A stretch of 16,821 nucleotides of DNA, taken from contig CAZQCI010000040.1 of assembly GCA_964592255.1 (NCBI GenBank), forward strand, positions 1 through 16,821, written 5' to 3'. Shown here one piece after another: positions 1 to 8,085 of this stretch (position 1 is its first letter; every line of letters starts with the position of its first letter). The DNA comes from CAZQCI01 sp964592255 (lineage in GTDB: Bacteria > UBA10199 > SBBF01). The notes beneath the pieces are model-generated. The model ran no database searches and was not told the origin of the DNA. It saw only the letters and a list, made by a program, of their open reading frames with translations. Position numbers and translations under genes: made by a program.

Positions 1-313
1 AAAAAAGAAATTTTTGGAAAAAGTATCTCAGGTGGGTCATTTTTTTCTTCAAGAGCTTGCCTTGCTTGCTAAAAAATTTCCGGAGTTCATTGATACTGTC
101 CGTGGTCAAGGGTTGATATTGGCGTGTGAATTAAAAAAGGAAATGGGTTCCCAAATTGTTATGAGATGTTTGGAGAAGGGTTTGCTGATCAATAGTATCC
201 AGGGCAACATTCTGCGTTTTGTTCCTCCTTTGATTATCACAAAAGCTGATGTGAAAAGGGCTTTGAAAATTATTCATGAAGTTATGGTTGCGTTGGAACA
301 GGAGGGGGCATGA
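1..313 (+). CDS. argD: Acetylornithine aminotransferase, C-terminal fragment (5' end outside window)
   Basis: The reading frame is open from base 2 and has no start codon in the window, so only about the last 103 residues are visible. Family knowledge: ArgD is a PLP-dependent class III aminotransferase that makes N-acetylornithine from the semialdehyde in cytoplasmic arginine synthesis. The visible part carries the typical small C-terminal domain: VRGQGLILACEL, then EKGLLIN, then LRFVPPLII, followed by a helix ending in EQEGA. The catalytic lysine region lies upstream of the window. The stop codon overlaps the argF start (ATGA), so the two are co-transcribed and probably translationally coupled. 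The main alternative is another class III aminotransferase such as ornithine or GABA aminotransferase; the position directly before argF favours ArgD. Confidence 0.88.
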   Translation, partial: KKKFLEKVSQVGHFFLQELALLAKKFPEFIDTVRGQGLILACELKKEMGSQIVMRCLEKGLLINSIQGNILRFVPPLIITKADVKRALKIIHEVMVALEQEGA

Positions 314-1206
314 CTAAAAATCTTCTAACATTAAATGATTTAACGCCTCGTGAATTAACCAGCCTTTTAAAACGGGCTCTTGAAATGAAGAAGAAAAGAT
401 CTTCTGTCAAACCTGTGCTTAAAGGAAAAATTTTAGGGCTCATTTTTGAAAAATCATCCACGCGCACACGCGTCTCTTTTGAAGCTGCGATGGTTCGCTT
501 GGGAGGGAGCTCCATTTATCTTGATAAACAAGCCTCTCAGTTAGGTCGTGGGGAAACTTATGCCGATACGGCTCGTGTGTTGTCGCGGTATTTAAATGGT
601 TTAGTGTTAAGAGCGTATGCTCAGTCCGATTTAGAAGAACTGGCGGCTCATGCGCCCATACCGGTTATTAATGGTTTAACGGATGAGTTTCATCCCTGTC
701 AGGTCATGGCCGATCTTCTGACCCTGTTGGAATTTAAAAAAGATTTGAAAAAAATCAAAGTAGCTTACGTGGGCGATGGTAACAATATGGCTAATACCTG
801 GATTCAAGCCGCCATGATTTTGGGTTTTGATCTGCGTTTAGGTTGCCCTCAAGGTTATGGTCCGGATAAAACCCTGATGGCAGAGTCAAAACAGTTCAAA
901 AATATTTTAATAACCGACGATCCTATCGAAGCCGTTGCCGGCTGTGATGCAATCAATACGGATACGTGGTTTTCAATGGGGCAAGAAGTGTCTGATGAAA
1001 AACGGAATGTGTTTAAAAAATTTCAAGTGAATCAAAAGCTAGTTTCGCACGCTCATCCCAAAGCTATTGTCTTACATTGTTTACCTGCCCATCGAGGAGA
1101 AGAGATTACCGATGAGGTGATGGATGGGCCTCAATCGGTTATTTTTGACGAAGCCGAAAATCGGCTTCATGTGCAAATGGCGTTGTTGGAAAAACTGTTG
1201 AAGTGA
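310..1206 (+). CDS. argF: Ornithine carbamoyltransferase
   Basis: Joins ornithine and carbamoyl phosphate to give citrulline and phosphate in the cytoplasm. At 298 residues it is close to the usual length of about 300-330. The carbamoyl-phosphate loop is STRTR at residues 50-54, followed by VSFE. HPCQ is at 128-131 and leads into MADLLTLLEF, the second carbamoyl-phosphate contact. The ornithine-binding NTDTWFSMGQE segment is near residues 213-223, and the catalytic HCLP motif (Cys257) continues as AHRGEEI. All key motifs are intact. The ATG overlaps the argD stop and is preceded by a strong GGAGG at 301-305, which supports this start. The SMG motif and HCLP separate it from aspartate carbamoyltransferase. 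Confidence 0.96.
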   Translation: MTKNLLTLNDLTPRELTSLLKRALEMKKKRSSVKPVLKGKILGLIFEKSSTRTRVSFEAAMVRLGGSSIYLDKQASQLGRGETYADTARVLSRYLNGLVLRAYAQSDLEELAAHAPIPVINGLTDEFHPCQVMADLLTLLEFKKDLKKIKVAYVGDGNNMANTWIQAAMILGFDLRLGCPQGYGPDKTLMAESKQFKNILITDDPIEAVAGCDAINTDTWFSMGQEVSDEKRNVFKKFQVNQKLVSHAHPKAIVLHCLPAHRGEEITDEVMDGPQSVIFDEAENRLHVQMALLEKLLK

Positions 1207-1210
1207 AAAC

Positions 1211-1309
1211 TATTTTAGTAACTCCCCCTAGCCCCCTCTTATATTTAAGAGGGGGAAGAGGCTTCTCCTCTTCTTAATATTAAAGGAAGAGGTTGGGTGG
1301 GGTGACTAC
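1211..1309. repeat. Double-hairpin palindromic intergenic repeat between argF and argG
   Basis: This almost fills the argF-argG gap. The first hairpin is a perfect 10-bp stem, CCCCCTCTTA (1232-1241) with TAAGAGGGGG (1246-1255), around a 4-base loop. The second has CCTCTTC (1267-1273) pairing with GAAGAGG (1286-1292), extended by the AT palindrome TTAATATTAA (1274-1283) with a 2-base bulge. The outer edges are also imperfectly complementary: TAGTAACTCCCCCTAG on the left, and TAGTCACCCCACCC when the right edge is read on the minus strand. There is no T-tract after either stem, so it is not a classical intrinsic terminator, although it could attenuate or stabilise mRNA. It resembles the CCCCCT/AGGGGG intergenic repeats seen in many bacterial genomes. 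The outer boundaries are approximate. Confidence 0.7.
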
Positions 1310-1317
1310 AATTTCAA

Positions 1318-2520
1318 ATGAAAGAAAAAATTAATAAAGTAGTTTTGGCTTATTCTGGTGGTTTGGATACTTCCGTTATTCTTAAATGGTTAATTGAAAC
1401 TTATCAATGTGAAGTGGTGTGTTTTGCCGCTGATTTAGGACAAGGGGAAGAGTTAACGCATTTAGATGAAAAGGCCAAAGCGACGGGGGCCTCTAAAATT
1501 TATATTGAAAATCTTCAGGAAGAATTTGTGCGTGATTTTGTTTTTCCGATGCTGCGTGCTAATGCTGTTTATGAGGGTACTTATTTATTAGGAACTTCTA
1601 TTGCCCGTCCTTTAATTGCTAAAAAACAGATTGAAATTGCGCAAAAAGAAAAAGCAGATGCTGTGTCGCACGGAGCCACCGGTAAGGGTAATGATCAAGT
1701 TCGCTTTGAGCTTACGTATTATGCGCTTCAGCCCGATATCAAAGTTATAGCTCCTTGGAGAATTTGGGATTTAAGTGCACGTCAAACTCTCATTGATTAC
1801 GCTAAGAGTCATGGCATTCCTGTTCCGGTTACTAAAGCTAAACCTTACAGTTCTGATCGTAATTTGCTTCATATCAGTTTTGAAGGAGGGGTTTTGGAAG
1901 ATCCTTGGGCGGCTCCTCCGGAAGATATGTTTTTACTTTCTGTATCACCCGAAAAAGCGCCTGATCAGTCGGTTATTGTAGAGGTGGATTACGAAAAAGG
2001 AAACCCCGTAGCCGTTGACGGTAAAAAAATGCAGCCGCATCAATTATTGGCGCATCTTAATAAAGTGGCCGGAGCCCATGGAGTGGGGCGAGTTGATTTG
2101 GTAGAGAATCGTTTTGTTGGTATGAAGAGCCGTGGCGTGTATGAAACTCCTGGAGGCACAGTTCTTCATGTGGCCCACCGAGCGCTTGAATCGATTACGC
2201 TGGATCGTGAAGTTCTTCATTTGCGTGACTCACTTATTCCAAAATATGCCGAATTGGTTTATTACGGTTTTTGGTTTGCCCCAGAGCGCGAATGGATTCA
2301 ACGTTTTATGGATGACGCCCAACAAAACGTGACAGGGACAGTTCGCCTTAAGTTGTATAAAGGCAATGTTACCATTCTTGGACGTAAGGCGGAAAAGAGC
2401 TTGTTTAACCCTGAAATGGCGACTTTTGAAAAGGATACTATCTACAAACAGGCGGATGCGGAAGGTTTTATCAAACTAAATGCGCTCCGTTTGCGTATAC
2501 GTAAAATGATGGGCTTATAG
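1318..2520 (+). CDS. argG: Argininosuccinate synthase
   Basis: Condenses citrulline and aspartate to argininosuccinate with ATP cleavage to AMP and PPi, the step after ArgF. At 400 residues it has the standard length. The N-terminal ATP pyrophosphatase P-loop AYSGGLDTSV (residues 11-20) is intact. The family motif GATGKGNDQVRFE lies near 120-132, EGGVLEDPW is in the centre, and GGTVLHVAHRALES occurs in the C-terminal synthetase/multimerisation domain. The ATG gives the expected N-terminus, a few residues before the P-loop. No good Shine-Dalgarno is seen: the nearest purine run is the GGGGTG at the edge of the upstream repeat (about 1299-1304), rather far from the start. argH, the usual next gene, does not follow. 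Identification is very secure. Confidence 0.97.
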   Translation: MKEKINKVVLAYSGGLDTSVILKWLIETYQCEVVCFAADLGQGEELTHLDEKAKATGASKIYIENLQEEFVRDFVFPMLRANAVYEGTYLLGTSIARPLIAKKQIEIAQKEKADAVSHGATGKGNDQVRFELTYYALQPDIKVIAPWRIWDLSARQTLIDYAKSHGIPVPVTKAKPYSSDRNLLHISFEGGVLEDPWAAPPEDMFLLSVSPEKAPDQSVIVEVDYEKGNPVAVDGKKMQPHQLLAHLNKVAGAHGVGRVDLVENRFVGMKSRGVYETPGGTVLHVAHRALESITLDREVLHLRDSLIPKYAELVYYGFWFAPEREWIQRFMDDAQQNVTGTVRLKLYKGNVTILGRKAEKSLFNPEMATFEKDTIYKQADAEGFIKLNALRLRIRKMMGL

Positions 2521-2529
2521 GCCGTTCTC

Positions 2530-3882
2530 ATGAAGAAATGGATCATAGTCATTGCTGTGTTTTGTTTAGGGGGTCCGTTTGCCTGGGCCAACCCTCAGGC
2601 CGATTCAAAGGTCTATTTGCGTCTAGATTTGAAGCAATGTGTGGGTATGGCGCTTCAAAATAATCCACAGATTATTTCTTCTTCCCATGATGTTGAAATT
2701 TCTCAAGCCAAATTGAGAGAGGCTCATCCTCAAGGTATTCCGGTTTTGCATTATGAGCATAAGATTGCCCCTGTACCTGGGGATATCGATAACATGGGCG
2801 GCAGTTTTTTTTCAGGAGACATTAGTATTTTTAATGAATTTAAAGTGGAAGCTGGTTCCCCCATTACAACTTTTGGAAAAATAAAAACGGCTCAAGAATT
2901 AGCGCAGATTGGAGTTGATGCTTCTTGGTTTCAAAAAGATAAAACACAAAGCGAGATTGTTTTTAAAATTTATCAAATTTACCAAGGCATTATTTTAGCT
3001 CGTGAACTTATTTCGTTGGGAAATCAGGCCAATGATACTTTAGCTAAAAAAATCGACAATATGCGAGATGATAAAACTCCTGATCAAATCGGCATATTGA
3101 AGTTAAAGATGGCTTTATTTGAAGTGCAACGAAAAATGGAAGAGGCTCGTGAAAAAGAACAACTGGCTGTTTCAGCTCTTAAAGTTCAATTAGGGCTTGA
3201 GCATGATGTCGATTTAAATATCAAGTCATCAAGTTTGGCGGCTGTTTCTTATAAACTGAGACCTTTGGATTATTATTTAGAAGAAGCGTTGGAGCATCGG
3301 CCGGAATATAAATTGTTGGCTCAAGGTGTGGCGGCTAAAGAAAAAAAGTTGAAAATTGAAAAACTGAATTACGTGCCTAATTTTGGAGTGGGAGGTTTTG
3401 TTGATATTGGTAGGGCTCCGGGTATTACTGGTGGATCGGATGAAAATAATAACACCAACCCTTTTAATTTTACCAAGGCGGGTGTTGGCTTCCAATTGAA
3501 AGGTGATTTTGATTATGTGAAAACCAGTTCTCGTATTAAGCAATCTCAAGCCGACTTGCTTAAAACCATTTATGACAAACGGGCTGCCGTTCGTGGCTTG
3601 CAGCTGGATATTGAGCAAACCTATTTAGATATCAAGTCTGCAAGAAATCTGTTAAATGCCGTAGAAGAAGCTAAGAAAAACGCCCGGCAGATGGTTTTTT
3701 TAACTAAAAGTAATTTAGATATCGGGCTTGGAGAAAAAAAAGATTATCTTGATGCTGTGCAGTCTTATCTCGTGTTTCAGGGAAGGGAGTTGGAGTCGAT
3801 TTATAATTACAATGTCGCTGTTTACGAACTCAAAAAGAAAACCGGTACCCTGGTTGATGAATTTACAAAGGAGATTCAATGA
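2530..3882 (+). CDS. TolC-family outer membrane channel protein (OEP family)
   Basis: A predicted outer-membrane channel-tunnel protein of the type that works with efflux pumps or type I secretion. Residues 1-20 form a clear Sec signal peptide (basic MKK, hydrophobic core, likely cleavage after AWA). The mature part begins with the OEP-style segment LDLKQCVGMALQNNPQI, and has two repeats of long amphipathic coiled-coil helices (about 125-220 and 335-440) separated by short strand segments rich in Gly, Phe and Asn (for example around 295-330). The 450 residues fit the family. It begins 9 bp after argG with no obvious Shine-Dalgarno, and its stop overlaps the next gene (ATGA). No membrane-fusion protein or inner-membrane pump gene adjoins it, so the partner and substrate cannot be stated. 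Confidence 0.88.
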   Translation: MKKWIIVIAVFCLGGPFAWANPQADSKVYLRLDLKQCVGMALQNNPQIISSSHDVEISQAKLREAHPQGIPVLHYEHKIAPVPGDIDNMGGSFFSGDISIFNEFKVEAGSPITTFGKIKTAQELAQIGVDASWFQKDKTQSEIVFKIYQIYQGIILARELISLGNQANDTLAKKIDNMRDDKTPDQIGILKLKMALFEVQRKMEEAREKEQLAVSALKVQLGLEHDVDLNIKSSSLAAVSYKLRPLDYYLEEALEHRPEYKLLAQGVAAKEKKLKIEKLNYVPNFGVGGFVDIGRAPGITGGSDENNNTNPFNFTKAGVGFQLKGDFDYVKTSSRIKQSQADLLKTIYDKRAAVRGLQLDIEQTYLDIKSARNLLNAVEEAKKNARQMVFLTKSNLDIGLGEKKDYLDAVQSYLVFQGRELESIYNYNVAVYELKKKTGTLVDEFTKEIQ

Positions 3883-4574
3883 AAAGACGGATATTATTTT
3901 TTTTGCTGCTGACAATAGTGGCCTGTCATAAAAAACAGGAAGAACCCAAGCCTGTGAGTCAAGTGCCAGCTCAAACTACAACTCCTCCAACCGTTGTGGA
4001 GCCCACAACGCAGGCTAATAAATTGTCGCCGATGGGTGCCATTAAAGAGTTAGATTCTAAAATTGAAACGTACAAGACGGGCAATAATCTTACCCCGCAA
4101 GAAGTGGAGTCTAATCGTAAGCTGAAGGAAAATATCATTCGTGGTACTTTCGATGTAACATCCTTATGCAAGCTTTCTTTAGATACGCATTGGAATGAAA
4201 TTGCTGAAAAAGATCAGGTTGATTTTGTGCATCTGATGACCAGTCTTTTAGAGAAGAAGGCCATTTTGTCTAAGGAACAAGTGAAAGGTGATGATAAGCC
4301 TTACAAAATTGATTATGTTTCCGAAAGTTTTTTAAATCCGGAAAAAAATATCGCCCTTGTCATTACTAAGCTTAGTGTTCCATCGGAACGTGTTACTCTT
4401 AATATTCGTTATAAGATGAATGAAGATTCTAAAGGTTGGAAAATTTTTGACGTGATTGTCGATGATGCGTCTTTGGTGGATAACTATAAGTTTCAATTTG
4501 ATACTATCATCAAAAAATACGGTTATCCTGAGCTCGTTAACCGCATGCAGAAAAAACTCAAAGAAATGGAATAA
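3879..4574 (+). CDS. MlaC/Ttg2D-like (toluene-tolerance family) lipoprotein
   Basis: A 231-residue predicted lipoprotein. The signal ends in a lipobox, TIVAC, with lipidated Cys16; residue +2 is His rather than Asp, which by the E. coli rule suggests outer-membrane sorting. A Pro/Thr/Gln-rich linker (about 17-50) follows. The rest (about 50-225) matches the MlaC/Ttg2D pattern: an FDVTSL segment, a helix with W-N-E-I-A-E-K-D-Q-V-D-F, a YKIDYVSESF strand, then GWKIFDVIVDDASLVDNYKFQFDTIIKKYG. That last block is the family's W-K-V-x-D-V...S-L-V-x-N-Y-R-x-Q-F signature. E. coli MlaC is a free periplasmic shuttle that carries phospholipids between the membranes, so a lipid-anchored version is a variation. 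It overlaps the TolC gene by 4 bp. Assignment rests on motif memory, not a profile search. Confidence 0.72.
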   Translation: MKRRILFFLLLTIVACHKKQEEPKPVSQVPAQTTTPPTVVEPTTQANKLSPMGAIKELDSKIETYKTGNNLTPQEVESNRKLKENIIRGTFDVTSLCKLSLDTHWNEIAEKDQVDFVHLMTSLLEKKAILSKEQVKGDDKPYKIDYVSESFLNPEKNIALVITKLSVPSERVTLNIRYKMNEDSKGWKIFDVIVDDASLVDNYKFQFDTIIKKYGYPELVNRMQKKLKEME

Positions 4575-4575
4575 C

Positions 4576-5985
4576 TTGTTCAAACGCACTCTCATTTTTT
4601 TAGCTGACGGAGCCCGGCCCGACGTGCTTCAGGCTGAAATGAAGAAGGGCAACCTTCCGAATCTTTCCCGCCATCTCTGTGAACGTGGCACGCATCAAGC
4701 CATGCTGACGGCTTTTCCTTCAACGACGGGGCCTGCCTATTTGCCTTTTTTAACCGGTTGTTTTCCAGGGACTTGCAATGTGCCTGGTATTCGTTGGTTT
4801 GATCGCGGTCATTATGCCAAAAAAGGATGGTCCTTTAAAAGTTTCCGCAGCTATGTGGGATTAGAGACTTATTTGTTTAATCGGGATATGAGTTCCCAAG
4901 TTAAAACGGCTTATGAAATTTTTAAAAAACCCGTTAGTATTTTAAATAATATCCATCGGGGTATTCCGAAGGGTGGTAATAAAACAAAGCATGGGCGTAT
5001 TTGGTATATTTACTATGCCCATTTAACCGATCATTGGTCATTTGTGGATGATGTGGTCGCTAAAAAAACAATAGCCGCTCTTGATGAGGATCCTGATTTT
5101 GTTTTTTTGGTTTTTCCATCGGTGGATGAGTATTCTCATCGCTCTAGTGTGACCCATCCTCGTACTCTGGAAGCCTATCGAAACATTGATGCGCATGTGG
5201 GGCGTATTGTCGAAAAATTAAAATCCAAAGGCATGTATGACGATACATTGATGGTGTTAGTTAGTGATCACGGTTTATCCGATACACACACCCATTTTGA
5301 TGTGGGGCCTTATCTTGAGAGTAAAGGTATTAAAACTTTTTTCTACACTCAAATTTTCAAACGTAATTTTAAGGCTGCATCCATGGTTTCTGGAAATGGA
5401 ATGTCCCATCTTTATTTTAAGACGGACAAAGGGTGGGCTGAACGCGCCACTTTTGAATATCTGTCTCATACTGGAATTTTATTGGATGAGCTCCGCATGC
5501 GCCCCGAAGTTGATTTAGTAGCAAGTCTCGGTGCTGATGGATCGATTCATCTGCAGACCGAGAAAGGGCATTCTTTTTTCAAAGTCACTCAGGATGGTGT
5601 GGATTACCACTATAATCAGTCTGATGCTTTAGGGATTTTTTCCGGGGGATCTTCCGTGTCCTTGACTTGGGAAGACACAGTTCAAAAAACTTGGGATTCG
5701 CATTACCCCGATGTGTTTAAGCAACTAGAACAAGTTTTTAGGTCGCCTCGTTCAGGAGATGTGATTGTGACGGCTAAAAGTGGTTTTGATCTTCGTGAGC
5801 GTTATGAACATCCGGAACACAAGGCTTCTCATGGTAGTTTATGCCCGGAGCATATGTTTATTCCTTTTTTAATGAATGCTCCCGTCAGCCGAGACAAAAA
5901 CCGTTCCGTGGATGTGTTTCCCACCATTCTTAGTTTAATGGGTAAAGAAATTCCTAACGGCTTGGATGGGGTGAGCTTAGTGTGA
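4576..5985 (+). CDS. Alkaline phosphatase superfamily hydrolase (phosphodiesterase/nucleotide pyrophosphatase type)
   Basis: A 469-residue metal-dependent phospho- or sulfo-ester hydrolase. The complete two-metal ligand set is visible: Asp11 in FLADGARPD, the nucleophile Thr50/Thr51 in FPSTTGPA, Asp184 and His188 in SVDEYSH, Asp231-His232 in VSDHGLS, and His419 in SHGSL. This pattern fits the type I phosphodiesterase/nucleotide pyrophosphatase branch. The open frame extends upstream into the lipoprotein gene, but I chose TTG 4576, one base after that gene's stop: the core fold starts within 11 residues of it, and a GGA lies 5 bases upstream. No signal peptide or membrane segment is visible, so it is probably cytoplasmic, which is odd next to two envelope proteins. 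The substrate is unknown. A phospholipid head group or nucleotide are family possibilities only. Confidence 0.83.
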   Translation: MFKRTLIFLADGARPDVLQAEMKKGNLPNLSRHLCERGTHQAMLTAFPSTTGPAYLPFLTGCFPGTCNVPGIRWFDRGHYAKKGWSFKSFRSYVGLETYLFNRDMSSQVKTAYEIFKKPVSILNNIHRGIPKGGNKTKHGRIWYIYYAHLTDHWSFVDDVVAKKTIAALDEDPDFVFLVFPSVDEYSHRSSVTHPRTLEAYRNIDAHVGRIVEKLKSKGMYDDTLMVLVSDHGLSDTHTHFDVGPYLESKGIKTFFYTQIFKRNFKAASMVSGNGMSHLYFKTDKGWAERATFEYLSHTGILLDELRMRPEVDLVASLGADGSIHLQTEKGHSFFKVTQDGVDYHYNQSDALGIFSGGSSVSLTWEDTVQKTWDSHYPDVFKQLEQVFRSPRSGDVIVTAKSGFDLRERYEHPEHKASHGSLCPEHMFIPFLMNAPVSRDKNRSVDVFPTILSLMGKEIPNGLDGVSLV

Positions 5986-6037
5986 TTTTTTAGCTTACAA
6001 CAGTTCCCACTGCCTATGCTGTAAATCAGCCTGTAAT

Positions 6038-7984
6038 TTACTTCGATTCTGTAAATTCCGCATCCACCACATTATCATCTTTTTTGGAACTTTCTCCTGC
6101 AGAAGATGATTTTTCATCACCGCCAGCGCTGCTGGTTTCGGCACTACCCGTACTCGTTTCACCAGTGGCTCCAGTAGCTTTATACATGGCTTCACCGATT
6201 TTAAAGGCGGCTTGTTGAAGAGCCTCTGTTGCTGATTTGATTTTTTCAGCGGAGCCATCTTCGATGGCTTTTTTGGAGTTTTCCAACGCTTCTTCCACTT
6301 TTTTCACATCTTCAGCGGATAGTTTGTCTTTGTGGTCTTTAAGATTTTTTTCTACTTCGTGGACCAGGGCATCGGCTTTATTTTTGTTTTCTATTTCTTC
6401 CCGTTTCTTACGGTCTTCAGCCTCATGCTCCTTGGCTTCTTTAACCATTTTATCGATTTCATCTTTTTGTAAACCGGAAGAAGCCGTGATGGTGATGTGT
6501 TGCTCTTTGTTGGTGGCTTTGTCTTTAGCGGTTACATGCACAATGCCGTTGGCATCGATGTCGAAAGTGACTTCCACCTGGGGAATACCACGGGGCGCGG
6601 GAGGAATACCGTCTAAATGAAAACGCCCCAATGTACGGTTATCGCGAGCCATTTCACGTTCCCCTTGCAACACATGGATTTCCACGCTGGTTTGGCTGTC
6701 TGCCGCGGTGGAGAAAACTTGAGACTTGCGTGTTGGGATGGTGGTGTTGCGTTCAATCAGTTTGGTCATGACCCCACCCAGGGTTTCAATACCCAAGGAG
6801 AGCGGGGTGACGTCTAACAACAACAGGTCTTTGACTTCTCCTTTAAGAACTCCACCTTGCACTCCGGCTCCGGCGGCAACCACTTCATCGGGGTTCACAC
6901 CCATGTGGGGGTCTTTGCCGAAGAATTTTTTCACTTCGTCGCGGATGCGCGGCATACGGGTTTGCCCACCCACCAAGACTACTTCGTCAATATCGGAGGC
7001 TTTTTTGCCGGAATCCTGGAGACATTTTTTAACAGGCTCGAAGGATTTAAGAATGAGGTCTTCGCATAACGATTCAAGCTTAGCTCGTGTCAGCTTGATG
7101 TTCATGTGCTTGGGGCCACTGGCATCGGCTGTGAGGAAGGGCAGGTTGATTTCAGTTTCCAAAGCGGAAGACAATTCAATCTTGGCTTTTTCTGCCGCTT
7201 CTTTAAGGCGTTGGAGAACCATTTTGTCTTTGGAAACATCCAAGCCTTGATCTTTTTTGAATTCGGCGATGAGGTAGTCGATCAATCGTTGATCTAAGTT
7301 GTCACCTCCTAAATGGGTGTCTCCGTTTGTAGCCACCACTTCCACAACATTTTCTCCTACTTCTAGAATGGAGATATCAAAAGTGCCTCCACCAAAGTCG
7401 TATACGGCAATGACTTCATCTTTTTTCTTATCCAACCCATAAGCCAAAGCTGCGGCGGTGGGTTCGTTGACGATGCGGAGCACATTTAATCCAGCAATAC
7501 TCCCCGCATCTTTCGTGGCTTGACGTTGTGAGTCGTTGAAATAGGCGGGCACGGTGATGACGGCTTCGTTGACGGTTTCACCCAAATAATCTTCGGCGGC
7601 TTTTTTTAACTTCATCAAAACACGGGCTGAAATTTCGGGAGGTGTGTATTCTTTATCGTTGATATTTACGGCCGCATCTCCGTTGGAGCGCTTCATGACT
7701 TTGTAAGGGACGATTTTCATTTCTTCGCCTACTTCGTCGAATTTACGTCCCATGAACCGTTTGATGGAATAAATCGTATTTTCCGGATTTGTAATGGCCT
7801 GACGTTTGGCGGACTGACCTACGAGGATTTCACCGTCTTTGGTAAAGGCTACAACAGAAGGGGTAGTTCGGGCGCCTTCTTGATTGGGGATGATCTTAGG
7901 TTCGCCCCCTTCCATCACCGAAACACACGAGTTGGTGGTGCCTAAGTCGATACCAATTACTTTTGAACTTTTTTTGTCTGCCAT
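6038..7984 (-). CDS. dnaK: Chaperone protein DnaK (Hsp70)
   Basis: ATP-driven chaperone that binds exposed hydrophobic peptides and works with DnaJ and GrpE in the cytoplasm. It has 648 residues, the usual length. The nucleotide-binding domain (about 1-390) shows GIDLGTTNSCV at 11-21, VITVPAYFND, IVNEPTAAALAYGLDK, YDFGGGTFDISIL and VVLVGGQTRMP. The interdomain linker reads VKDLLLLDVTPLSLGIET. It is followed by the beta-sandwich substrate domain, then a charged helical lid and a Ser/Gly/Lys-rich tail ending VVDAEFTESK. On the minus strand CGGAG at 7991-7995 lies 6 bases before the ATG. It converges with the phosphatase gene (52-bp gap) and diverges from dnaJ. No grpE or hrcA is present in the window. 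Confidence 0.98.
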   Translation of the reverse strand: MADKKSSKVIGIDLGTTNSCVSVMEGGEPKIIPNQEGARTTPSVVAFTKDGEILVGQSAKRQAITNPENTIYSIKRFMGRKFDEVGEEMKIVPYKVMKRSNGDAAVNINDKEYTPPEISARVLMKLKKAAEDYLGETVNEAVITVPAYFNDSQRQATKDAGSIAGLNVLRIVNEPTAAALAYGLDKKKDEVIAVYDFGGGTFDISILEVGENVVEVVATNGDTHLGGDNLDQRLIDYLIAEFKKDQGLDVSKDKMVLQRLKEAAEKAKIELSSALETEINLPFLTADASGPKHMNIKLTRAKLESLCEDLILKSFEPVKKCLQDSGKKASDIDEVVLVGGQTRMPRIRDEVKKFFGKDPHMGVNPDEVVAAGAGVQGGVLKGEVKDLLLLDVTPLSLGIETLGGVMTKLIERNTTIPTRKSQVFSTAADSQTSVEIHVLQGEREMARDNRTLGRFHLDGIPPAPRGIPQVEVTFDIDANGIVHVTAKDKATNKEQHITITASSGLQKDEIDKMVKEAKEHEAEDRKKREEIENKNKADALVHEVEKNLKDHKDKLSAEDVKKVEEALENSKKAIEDGSAEKIKSATEALQQAAFKIGEAMYKATGATGETSTGSAETSSAGGDEKSSSAGESSKKDDNVVDAEFTESK

Positions 7985-8057
7985 AAAAATCTCCGTAAGT
8001 GTTTGAAATATAAGACTAAAGATTTAGATCGGTTTTTGTGCTGCCCGACTGAGGGTA

Positions 8058-8085
8058 AGAATAGGTAGGCTTTGAGGGTTGTCAA
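8058..8085 (-). promoter_or_regulatory. Probable sigma70-type promoter of dnaK
   Basis: Read on the minus strand there is a perfect -35 box, TTGACA (8085-8080), then a 16-bp spacer, then TATTCT (8063-8058, 4 of 6 to the -10 consensus). This places transcription start around 8050 and gives a leader of roughly 65 bases before the dnaK ATG at 7984. An AT-rich stretch upstream (8089-8115) could serve as an UP element. There is no sigma32-like CTTGAAA...CCCCAT pair and no CIRCE element in the gap, so heat control, if present, would have to act another way. Confidence 0.55.

Noticed and set aside
4456..4575. N-terminal extension of the phosphatase gene ending in LSSLTAC, resembling a lipoprotein signal
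   Set aside because: These bases lie inside the conserved MlaC-like C-terminal signature in another frame. The hydrophobic look is likely accidental, and the phosphatase fold begins right after TTG 4576.
5986..6037. Terminator between the convergent phosphatase and dnaK genes
   Set aside because: Only weak 4-6 bp AT-rich pairings (for example GTAAAT with ATTTAC at 6021-6041, partly within dnaK) were found, with no stem followed by a T run on either strand.
6237..7250. Plus-strand frames of 66-174 residues inside dnaK
   Set aside because: They are antisense to the well-conserved dnaK, show no domain motifs, and are expected shadows of its codon usage.
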